Assembly (NCBI GenBank): GCA_963930775.1
Contig: OZ005705.1
Span: 5,580,001 to 5,644,000 of the forward strand
Reading direction: 5' to 3'
From: Cliona cf. orientalis
Lineage: Eukaryota; Porifera; Demospongiae; Clionaida; Clionaidae
Length of the DNA stretch: 64,000 nucleotides
The position numbers and the translations under genes are program-made. Each line of letters opens with the position of its first letter. Position 1 is the stretch's first letter. The notes beneath the pieces were generated by a model. That model was not told the origin of the DNA. It saw only the letters and a list, made by a program, of their open reading frames with translations, and searched no databases. Shown in pieces: positions 1 through 17,092 of this stretch.

Positions 1-1215
1 GGGAGGGTGAGAGCGGGCTTGAGGAGTCGGGTGATGGTCATGTTTTGTTGGTGAAGTGACGGTGTCAGGGGAGGGAGGAGGAATGGTGTCCCCAATCATC
101 GGCTGAGCACTCACTACAGTGATCTCTGGTTTAGCACTACTGTAAGTGAAACAAAACACATGTGTGTGTGTGTGTGTGTACACGCGACTATTATAAAATG
201 CACAACTAAAAAGGTATAAGCATAATAATTATTATCTCAAAACTACACTCAAGTAGAATAGCTTTCAAGTGGCACTTAGAGATTAAAAGAGTTTAATTCC
301 CTGGGTGGATAGATTATCGATTGTCCAAGAGCAAACCATTAGCAAAGTATACATGAAGCACTTGATACCAGTACCGATAACAACATACATGTGGGTTTAC
401 CACTGGAGACAGAGGGACTGAAACGATCAACCCCCAGGACCTAGTGGGACAGCACTGAAGCTAGTAAATTGCCTTTGAAGGTGGCTATAAACATAAATCA
501 GGATGCAGCAAAAAAGATAAAAGATGCATAATACTGGCAGTTAGGAGATGCTTGACTTCCTGAGTGGGTAGATCATCAATCATCCATGGATACATATACA
601 TGTACACCCACAGCTAAGTTCCTACCTGAGGCACTCTATACATGTACCAGCACCGTTCTGTGAAAAAAACACTTAATTGAATAAAACCATGGGTTTACCA
701 GTGGAGACAGGGAGACTGAAACGGTCGACCCCAAGCCCTAGGGGGATGTAGAGAGTAGGATAGACTGTAACCAGTTGCCTTTGAAGATGGGCTATGAACA
801 CGCCAGCTTATCGAGCCACTACAGCCACTAACAGGCCCACTAGAAAACCATGCCAAGTTTGAGTTTTCCATCAGTAATAACGCTAAGGTAAACAAGCTTT
901 GTACGCACGCCCAAATAAGGAAATGTGAACGTAGATTGTAGCTATGAACTATCGACTAAAATTAATGCTGTCTCCATTTTGCTGAGACAAAGCTTGAGTA
1001 TTCCTGTGAGACAAACAGCACAAGGTTTGTTGTTATGCCGCAGCTTAGCCTTGTCCCCAGGTCTAGTTTGGTCTCCAGTGACATAATTGTGTACCTCGAC
1101 CTTAACCAACCGTGCATAGCTACACGAAAATAAGTCTGCTCATGTGAGGTTTTCTTATGAGTAGTGATCACTTTGCAGCAGTAAACTTCACACATACACA
1201 AATAATTCTTGGGAG

Positions 1216-1281
<66 letters not shown>

Positions 1282-3826
1282 TCTCGATCAGTACCTCTTC
1301 ATCTTGCTGGCAGTATGTCTTCTTGCTGGTTGGGGGCTGTTGGTCACTCCAGTAGTCTGCTGTTGCTGTGGCCTGGTGGCTGGAGGTGGCACTGGCGATG
1401 GAGACTCAGGAGCTGGGGAGGGGCTCACTGCACACAACAACAAAATATATTATTATGATAACAGACCAGTATTTTGGAAACTATTCTGCAATCGTGGAAA
1501 AGATACATCAAACTTTTGCAGCGCTAGCCAACATTTCAGACACTGATATGGCGTAACCGTGTACATGTACATTGTGTACGTGCACCACATGCTTGGCTCA
1601 GACATTGCCATAACTGTTTAGTGTACAAATGTGCCCACAAATGTCAGCTGTATAGTTTGGCTACTTGGAACTGATTCCAGCTGTACGTGTGCACCTTATA
1701 CATGTATAATATTATGTAAATGTATCAACATCACTATTGCTACATGTACATGTATGTACAGAATACTACTCTTGTACAAAAATAACTGTATCGATGTACA
1801 TACCGGCAGGTGGTCTAGAAGGTCTACTGGGGGCGGGGCGGGGTGGGCGTGGCCTTCCGGGAGCTGCTCCACTACTCCCTTCCTTACTGGCGACCTTTGC
1901 ACTTTTACCACTGCCATCCGTCTCCTCCAATAGAGCCGGCTGTGACTTCACAGGGGGATGCCCCTGCCCTGATTCCTTCATTATTGCAGGCTCCTTTGCC
2001 ATAGCAACAGGGGCGGGAGGGTTTGGTGTGGTAGGTGAATCCACGGAGGCCATCTTTTTCACAGTATCTCCTTCGTAGGGAGGGGGAGGGGCGGGCATAG
2101 TTGGTGGAGGGTATCTCTTAGGCTTCTTTACAGAGGCATAGAGTGAATTCAACTCATTGGGGGCGATGGTGATGGAAGATGATGAAGGAGGAGGAGGAGC
2201 AGAGGGTGTCTGTTTAGGAGCGGCCGTCTGTTTGGTAGCCGGGGGTGGTTGCCTGGGGGGTCCCTTGGAAGAGGAGGAAGAGATAGAGGGAACTTCGAGG
2301 CTCTCGTGAGCTTGCGGGGAGATTGGTGGACGTGGGCGTGGTCTTGTTGGCTTAGTCCCGGCCATGGTGTGTCTCCGAGCGGCAGCTGTGGGTCCACTGG
2401 CACTGGTACGAGACTCAGAGGAGGAGGAGGAGGAGGGAGGAGCCTATGAAAAAGTTAACATGAGTTCAGAAAATATCATTTTATGCGGTGGTAGAACTTA
2501 TTGCATGTAGATTGGAATGATATAAATAAATAATAAGAGAGGGAGTTTTTGTACTAATATGCACATCCTGATTTGGGGGGGGGGGGGAATCCATGGCTTT
2601 CAATTTATAAATGTCCCTATAATAATAATAATACTCTAGAAACCACAACAGAAACGTGGAGTAAAAATTTGCTGTTTATCCAAATATCATACAGCATGAA
2701 TCACAACTTCATGTCCAACTACACGTGCATGTATTTACTCTGCCAACAACAGAATCGGTACGGCAAGAAAGGACAGCTACACAACATGCACTCAACATCA
2801 GTAATTTTATACCATACCAAGGGAGTGCAGAATTAATAGCGGTATGCCCATATCGGTACATGTACATGCCAGACACACAGAGCATGGCTGCCTCACATGA
2901 TAGCCAGTGATGAATACTTATAAATTATCTGACATGTAGGTGGATAATATGAATACCACGGTTACTCAAGCTGCAACAAAGAGAATTTCTGTAGATTGGT
3001 GCTTTATATCACTCTCCATCACACACACTCTCACACTCTCTCTCTCTCCCCTCCCCCCCTCTCTCTCTCACCTTCTATCTCTCTCTCTCTCCCTTTCTCC
3101 CTCTCCCTCTCCTTCTCTCCCTCCCTCCCTCCCTCCCTCCCTTCACTCCCCACCCATCCAGCAATCACCCACCTACATTTACATGTACATTGTACCTCAT
3201 TGCTTGTCCTCTTAGGTCCAGCGTATGGAGCTGGTACGGGGGGAGGGCCCTTCTTCTTGTGTCTCTCTGGCTTCACCGGGACTGGTGATGCCGAATCCTC
3301 TCTATCTACCACAGGTACAGCTGCCCCATCCTGCGGTGGCGCTGGCTTTGTAGGTCCACCACCCTCACTCACGAGTGGCAGTAGGGCTGGGGTTGGGTCC
3401 AGGGGAGCTGTGGATATCAGCAGCGATGGCTCATTGTCACTCATCAGCAGCAGGTCTACTGGAGCTGGACTGGGGCTTGGGCTTGGGCTGGCTCTTGCAC
3501 GGGGGGTGGGTTGGGAAGCACCACCACCAGAACCATCATCTGCAAAATATTTATTAAACCTTTGTGATGCACTGTGCATGTGCACGGACTAAAGTGATTT
3601 AATACGGATACTGCAGTGAGCGCAGCTGATAGTCCAAGGGCTGCATGCAACAACCATGCAATACATGTACATGTAGTTTCCGAGGTTGTGCATCTAGTTG
3701 CTCTATTTTACCTATGATTTTACCTATGACTGGTCTTGGCGGTAGCTCCGGGGTCGGTCCGTCGTCTAGCAGCAGCAGGGGGACGTATGACTTCGGAGGA
3801 GGCGGTCTCTTCGGCTCCGCCGCCAT
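1..3826 (-). CDS. Proline-rich protein, 5' exons (3' end off the left edge)
   Basis: I do not recognise the family. The start ATG lies at 3826. Exons on the minus strand are about 3826-3724, 3539-3196, 2443-1804 and 1427-1295, with phases 1, 0, 1 and 2 that join consistently. A further proline-rich exon probably covers about 123-1, and one or two uncertain exons lie in 390-840. The product starts MAAEPKRPPPPKSYVPLLLL and is low-complexity throughout, rich in Pro, Ser, Ala and Lys, with SH3-ligand-like stretches such as ELPPRP and KKKGPPPVP. I see no folded domain, signal peptide or membrane segment. It may be a cytoplasmic adaptor or actin-linked scaffold, but that is inference from composition only. 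A folded C-terminal domain could lie beyond the window. The gene is divergent from the microprotein gene at 4015. Confidence 0.6.
240..850. repeat. Diverged tandem duplication inside the proline-rich gene
   Basis: Two blocks of about 300 bases follow each other. The best-matching cores are about 387-495 and 689-800, and both contain GGTTTACCA, GGAGACAG, GACTGAAACG and TTGCCTTTGAAG in the same order. The left flanks also match (CCTGGGTGGATAGAT near 300 and CCTGAGTGGGTAGAT near 560). On the minus strand both cores end in a possible GTAAAC splice donor, so this may be an exon plus flanking intron that was duplicated. The two cores differ by small indels, so both being coding is doubtful. Confidence 0.5.
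1222..1276. repeat. CT microsatellite
   Basis: An almost pure CT dinucleotide run next to the proline-rich exon 1427-1295, within its intron (GA repeat on the transcribed strand). A second, less regular pyrimidine tract of mixed CT and CCCT units covers about 3033-3144 in another intron of the same gene. Confidence 0.9.
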
Positions 3827-4014
3827 GGCTGACTCGTGAGTGAAGTGAGGAGCGCTAGCGATATATTGCCGAGGTGTTTGGATTCGATTGACCTTTGAAC
3901 CCTACTGAGCCCGGTCCCGCCCACCATGTGCCACATGCAAAGGGGTTAAAAATTATTAACAAGAACTCACCACTCTATTATAATTTATTGCAGATTACAG
4001 ACTGCAGCTGCGCT
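3827..4014. promoter_or_regulatory. Shared upstream region of two divergent genes
   Basis: Only 188 bases separate the start codon of the minus-strand proline-rich gene (3826) from that of the plus-strand microprotein (4015). A likely splice acceptor (TTTATTGCAG, ending about 3993) lies just before the microprotein start, so its 5' leader is probably split and transcription starts nearer 3840-3900. This is inferred from the layout; no TATA box or other core element stands out. Confidence 0.4.
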
Positions 4015-4221
4015 ATGGTCCGTTTGACTGCGTTTCCTGTGCTGTTTGGAGCTACTCTATTGGCATTTGCAGTTGGCTTTCTGAACAGGCATAAGTTTTT
4101 CCGAGAGATTGAGGAGATCCAGAAGGAGAAGGCAACTGAGGGACACTACCACGCCATCCAGCTCAAGAGCAAGGTTGCAGAGCAAGTGAGGAAGGAGAGG
4201 GAGGGACGACAATCAAACTGA
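4015..4221 (+). CDS. Single-pass membrane microprotein, 68 residues
   Basis: The reading frame opens with MVRLTAFPVLFGATLLAFAV: one hydrophobic segment at residues 4-21, then NRHKFF and a charged helical tail rich in Glu, Lys and Arg. There is no cleavable signal; the start looks like a signal-anchor with a short N-terminus, the shape of small mitochondrial or ER membrane proteins. The N-terminal pattern (RLT, LLFAT-like segment, then an acidic-basic helix) loosely recalls vertebrate PIGBOS1, but the match is short and unproven. The start was chosen at 4015 because the hydrophobic segment begins immediately after it and an acceptor-like CAG precedes it. A longer upstream in-frame opening exists but reads through the putative intron. 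Confidence 0.6.
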   Translation: MVRLTAFPVLFGATLLAFAVGFLNRHKFFREIEEIQKEKATEGHYHAIQLKSKVAEQVRKEREGRQSN

Positions 4222-4405
4222 AATCACTATTAACACACATATCATACCATTCTACCCACTACAGTAATTAGATGTAAGTGGTATGTGTATAATTTATTCA
4301 TAGTCTGGTGTGCAAGTGTGTACAATCTTCCTAATTGGTGGTTAATAATGTAATTTTTCTTCTCTGTATAGATTTTGATATTACAATACATACATAAAAA
4401 TAATC

Positions 4406-12094
<7,689 letters not shown>

Positions 12095-13095
12095 CTAGAT
12101 ATATCAAAATCTGTACACGTTGTGCTGTGTCAAGGGCCTATAAACCCAGATTCTGAAAAGTTTGGACATGATCGTGCATGATTTAATTAACCCTGTGAGT
12201 ATTTGTCGATTCAGTAGAGTATGGTGTACTAAACTTCATGCTCGCTCCGGACGGTAGGGATTTAGCTAACAATTGTCTAATAGTTACAGATTTTAGAAAG
12301 GGTTTAATATCTAGGTGCCTTACGATTCCAATAGGCTGGATCGGTATCAGTCCTACATTTTTACATTGACTTTCAATGTTTCTAGCAGTGCCAAACTGCG
12401 GGGCACAGCAGGGCTCAGGCGCTAAATCAACTGGAAATCACCTTTTTAACATTGACGCCGAGCGATGGTCAAGCCAATCTTACGATCGCATAGTGAGCTA
12501 CAGTTACTTGCTACTTTGTTTTGCATCACTATGGGAATAGTGATAATGACATTGTAGTTTTGGATTCTGCACTGACGTGATCTTATCCTACCTCCTCTGC
12601 TATAAGCTCTTGATTGCATGTGTATGCTAGAATGTTTTCACTGTTTTATGGGTGATAATATTAACTTTGCCATGATGATTGTGTCCTATACTAGGTCCCA
12701 GAGTATAATAATAATAATAATAATAATAATATAGGTCTATAGAACAATGTTATTGGCTACTATGATCATGTAGATACCATAATTCCTCTTCATCTGTGCT
12801 ATGTGCAACTTGTAGTAATCTACATGTTAAGGCCACTCAGAATCTTTGTTTGAACTAACCCTGAAAAATTCCAATAGCTAAGCAGGCATATGATCCAGAC
12901 GTTTGTCTGTATTTAAATTACCACAGCATACGCCTCTAGACAGCTGGAATGTTTGTACATAGAGACTTATATTTGGTTAAAATTTAATTATCACCCCACT
13001 GACGGACCCTACTATCTTGTGGTCATTTTAGACAATAATTTATTCTGTGTAGCCTATAGTATTGGAGTATTGTAGTAGATTTTTTTTTAATATAC
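12095..13095. other. Intergenic stretch after SLX4
   Basis: I see no gene here. It contains a short TAA microsatellite at about 12707-12731. Confidence 0.5.
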
Positions 13096-13159
13096 GGTAC
13101 TCTGGAATCTTAATGTGGTATTCAAGATTGAATACCACTGTTGTTAAGATTCCAGAGTA
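13096..13159. repeat. Near-perfect palindrome
   Basis: GTACTCTGGAATCTTAA at the left pairs with TTAAGATTCCAGAGTAC at the right, and inside it GTGGTATTCAA pairs with TTGAATACCAC, leaving only a two-base loop and a small bulge. A single strand could fold almost completely. Confidence 0.85.
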
Positions 13160-13189
13160 CTATAGCTTACACAGATGAAGAGGTATTTT

Positions 13190-13390
13190 CTAGACCTACC
13201 ACAGAAAAAAATACTCACAAGGTTGTCCAAAAGTCTGTCAGCTTGTCTTTAATTTATATCAATAGAGATCCCAGCAGATTTCACCTTGGTACGTACAGTA
13301 AAAAGACTGCTCCATGGGCTAATAATTATGGGGAAATATTGTTAGACGGCACACCTTAAATAAGATGATATCTTGGTAGTGAGATATTTT
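13190..13390 (-). pseudogene. Inverted fragment of SLX4 C-terminal exons
   Basis: Read on the minus strand, this segment matches SLX4 exon 12 and its flanks (11800-11970): CCATGGAGC, TACCAAGGTGAAATCTGC, TGGGATCTCT, then GACAACCTTGTGAGTA. The matching stretch contains frame-breaking differences from the parent and extra bases, so it is a decayed inverted copy of the part encoding the SLX1-binding domain. It lies about 1.2 kb past the end of the intact gene. Confidence 0.7.
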
Positions 13391-13442
13391 TTGTACAATC
13401 ATGTACATGAAAATAGCTTCCATGCATGGAGAGTATTACAAT

Positions 13443-13816
13443 AACTAGAGCTCTCTGGAACACATACCCCGCATGCTGCATCTGCATCCTGCACAGAGAT
13501 ACATGCGTGAACCTGTTAATGACATTGCCTGCATAATATTCTGCGCATGAGCAGAAAACTTAATGGCCTAGTGTAGTAGGCACTATTAATAGGCATGGCT
13601 ACCATGGCCAACAGAAAGGTACTATTTGTGATGCTCGTGGACTGTATCCATCAATTTGAAGCATACTGATGTCAGTTTTCTCCCAGTTTGATTGATTCGT
13701 TGAGCTTACAAGTCACTCAGATGCCTACATCTCCAGATCTGGTGATTTTTGTGCGGACAACGACGACAGACAAAACCAATTATTACTTTACCCCTTGCAC
13801 ATACGTGCAGGGTAAT
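13443..13816 (-). repeat. Dispersed repeat family R1, inverted diverged copy
   Basis: Starts ACTAGAGCTCTC and ACACATACCCCGC and ends TTACCCCTTGCACATACGTG then GGGTAA, the reverse orientation of the copy at 8129. The middle is diverged and rearranged relative to that copy. Confidence 0.6.
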
Positions 13817-14071
13817 GATCATGTTATGTACTGATGAAGAAAGCTTAAATTCTTCTACAACTGCCATTCTCCCAACTGAAACGGTATTTACTACATAATG
13901 TGCAGAAAAACCAAACTGGAAACATTCCCTGGCTACTCATGCTCAATATCATGCAAGACTAGTGGTATTCTAGGAATTTACTAAAACAAAGAATTTTGGT
14001 CAGACTGGCACCATAGTGCCCCAGCATAATATATTGTGTGAGGGTTCAGATATAATGTTATCACTGATAAC

Positions 14072-14121
14072 ATAGAGGATTTGGAGATCTGATAATATCA
14101 GATCTCCAAATCCCCTATAGC
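14072..14121. repeat. Short palindrome
   Basis: GGATTTGGAGATCTGATA faces TATCAGATCTCCAAATCC, giving a stem of about 23 pairs with one or two mismatches and essentially no loop. Confidence 0.85.
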
Positions 14122-15033
14122 AGCTGCTACTATTAGCGGTCCCTCAGAGTAGCTAATATTCAATCCCATAGTTTCCTATGAACCCCAAACAGGGGGTTCT
14201 GGGGTTGCTCACGCTATAAATTGGCTGTCGCTCTTCAGCTGGATCATCCTTTGGTCATAATTATCACTGATTGCTCCTTGAAATGGAAATTTTTACACTT
14301 GTACAGTGTTGTATAGCTTTACTTCTCTGTGCGAAGGCCACTGCACTTGAGCAATACAATGTCCAGCCAAGAACCATAAGCTCATCGAGCCCTGGAGAGT
14401 GCCCCAGCAGTGCTGAGTTGGAGGAGGTGAAGAACTCCATTCAGCAAGAGGTCCGTGAGGTCATACGCGAAGTAGCACAAGGCAATGGAGGTAAATTTTG
14501 CATTCCCATCCTCTAATAATGCATGTGTACACCTGTTAATTGTAAGTTTACTGCAGTAAAATCTGCAATAATGAAGCGCTAAGTGCAAAACACTCAGCGC
14601 AAGTCACGACACTGAGCAGTGTTGCACTGTCCAATATTGCTGCAAGTTGCATGCATACAACCCAGAGTCAAAGGATCTACAAGTAACCACAAGAGTGCAC
14701 ATTGCACGCAATTGCACAATATGCAGCATTAGATCCTAATTGTAACAAATACTGTGATCTGATTGATCAGGAACAGGTATCTATTTCCTTGTAAAGAGCT
14801 CATACAAATCTGTAAAATTTTCGTATAAACTAGTAAAAAAAATTATTGCCTATGGTTAGGATTGTTGGTAGGCAGCAGTTTATGATGTCAAGCTTTATTA
14901 AATATGGGCATTGTTGCTAGGATCTAGACACTCACTGTTTAATCAGTTTCTGAAATCTCTTAAACAGTGTAACTATTATTTATCACGTGTAGCTACGCTG
15001 TACTGTATTTAGTAGCCGCCATGGCTGTTGAAC

Positions 15034-15184
15034 TAGTCTCGCGCGCCAGCCTCTGCTACGTATTAGAGCTAGAGCCAGAGGAGGGGCTGGCGTAGCCTCG
15101 TCCCGGCCCAGGCCACTCATTGTAACATTGAAAACGTGGGAGTGGCCTGGGGACGAGACTAGGCTAGGTTGGCGCGCGAGACTA
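15034..15184. repeat. Hairpin element with a second hairpin inserted in its arm
   Basis: The outer arms are TAGTCTCGCGCGCCAGCC and GGTTGGCGCGCGAGACTA. Inside the right arm sits a second complete hairpin, 15093-15161, with arms TAGCCTCGTCCC...CCAGGCCACTC and GAGTGGCCTGGGGACGAGACTA. Both hairpins share the outer signature TAGYCTCG. Confidence 0.75.
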
Positions 15185-15191
15185 CGGTAGC

Positions 15192-15651
15192 TACCGTAAT
15201 TTTATTCGAATAGTAGCTGCGGCTGCTATTAATTTCTAGCCTCGTCCCCAGGCACCCCGATCGTGCATTGAAAAGATCGGGGTGCCTGGGGACGAGGCTA
15301 ATTAATTTCAGCCTTGCTGGAGTGCGGCTACTAATTGAGGGCAGCTCTTATTCGAGGATCGACGGCTTTTATTTATTTTGGAGGGATACCTTTGCGCCGA
15401 TCCGGTGGTATCTTGTTATGATAGACTATAGTTTTTCAGGACTAATTTTCGAACAATCGAGATAATATTTTGATCGAAAAATAGCAGCAGAATCAAGCCA
15501 GGGACGTCTTCTGTCATGCTTTTGCCTCGAACTGACGATCATTCATGGCGTGCTAACGTGGCCACACCCACTTAATTGTGTTCACGCAAGTGGCGGCTAC
15601 TATTTCTTTGGCGGAGTTCCAGGTGCGGCTACTATTCGAATAAATACGGTA
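15192..15651. mobile_element. MITE with TACCGTA...TTATTCGAATAGTAGC ends
   Basis: Left end TACCGTAATTTTATTCGAAT, right end ATTCGAATAAATACGGTA. Flanking TA dinucleotides are part of both ends. It carries a hairpin element (15237-15300) near its left end. No coding potential. Confidence 0.7.
15237..15300. repeat. 64-base hairpin element
   Basis: Perfect arms TAGCCTCGTCCCCAGGCACC (continuing CCGATC) and the exact complement ending GGGGACGAGGCTA, with a loop of about 12 bases (GTGCATTGAAAA). Shares the TAGYCTCGTCCCCAG signature with neighbours. Confidence 0.85.
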
Positions 15652-16084
15652 AGGTAATATCAAGAGTAGTATTTGCTATTAATATCGAAGGAAGCTTTTA
15701 GTAAAAACTTTGGAGCTATACCTCCTTGCAAAATGGACTTCTTTTGCGGAAGCAGCGGAAGTAATTAGCCAATAGTCTCTTTTGCCGCGAACTATTAACG
15801 ACCGTGGCCACACCCACTTAATTGTGTTCGCACATGCGTGCGGCTACTATTAATTTTAATATATAGCTCCTACAAAAGAACACTACATCTTAATTTCAAT
15901 GTCTTATAAAATTTAATGGCAGGCAGCTCTGATTTCGTAGACGACTACATGTACCCTACCCCTACGGCGCATGCGCCGAGGGTTAGGGTATTCTGCTCAC
16001 CAAAAGTCCCGTATAAGCTGGTAGCTTCGGAATGCGCGTTTACACGTAGGGCCTTATTAATCAGCACCTAACTGAGGCTAACCA

Positions 16085-16139
16085 TAGTCTCGTGCCCAGC
16101 CTCTTTTAACACACGCGGAAGAGGCTGGGCACGAGACTA
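16085..16139. repeat. 55-base hairpin element
   Basis: Arms TAGTCTCGTGCCCAGCCTCT and its exact complement around a loop TTTAACACACGCGG. Same outer signature as the elements at 15034-15300 but a different inner stem. Confidence 0.85.
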
Positions 16140-16804
16140 ACCTAACCATAGATTAATATCTATGATATATTAATAATCTATGATCTAACCACCTCCTAGA
16201 CATGGTTTGAATTGAGAAGGCGACTTGCAATTGAAAAGCGGTTTTATAGTGCATTTACAAAGCTGGCTTCCAAAGACCTATATAGTGTAAACAGGGAAAA
16301 GTACGAACTCCTTTCCTTGTACTTGATTGTGCCTGTGCCGAAAAAACGAGTGTAATTCACTATATGTAACTGTAAGCGCAACACAGAATGATCGTTGTAC
16401 CCATTCGCACATGCAGTGCAGTGCATTACTGTTTTAATAGCTATGTGGGGCTCGCCCCAGTTATGCACATGCAGTACCATTATTAAATACTGCTACAACC
16501 ACAGGTGATTGCGGTGGAGAGGGATGGGCTCGCATTGCCTACCTGAACATGAGTGATCCCTCCCAAAGCTGCCCGCAAGGTTGGAACCTGGCCACCTACA
16601 CTACCAGCAGCAATACAATTAGAGCTTGCCATCGTGATGTACTGTGGCCACAACCACAGTGTGACACTGTGACATTCCCTACTGGCAATACTGAGTACAG
16701 CCAGGTGTGTGGACGAGCTATTGGCTACCAGATAGGATCAACTCAAGCATTTAGGGGAACGTTTGTGAGATTTGGCTCGCCACCAAATGAAACAGTCATC
16801 GATG

Positions 16805-17053
16805 TGTCACGCACGGGTCTTGTGCGCCATATGCAAGCGCCTCAGTACATAAGAAGATTCTTAGAGTAGAATAATATTTCTCATGTTTTAGGCTGAACTG
16901 ATAGATATATGCATTACACACTATTTATAGGCTAGTGCGAAAATAAGGGCTAACATATTCAATAATTGGTGAGACACAGTTCTCATAGTCCTAGACACAA
17001 AGCAATTTATGTTTCTATTGAATAAGTAATAAGTTTTGACTCCAGATATCACA
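16805..17053 (-). repeat. LTR (3' side of the gypsy element)
   Basis: Starts TGTCACGCACGGG and ends GATATCACA; repeated at 22935-23177. Confidence 0.95.
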
Positions 17054-17092
17054 TTTCCCCCTTCCGAGTTGGAAGTTTGTCCTCAAACGATT

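Noticed and set aside
1221-1280. CRISPR-like or other array
   Set aside because: It is a simple dinucleotide repeat without spacers; no CRISPR array was seen anywhere in the window.
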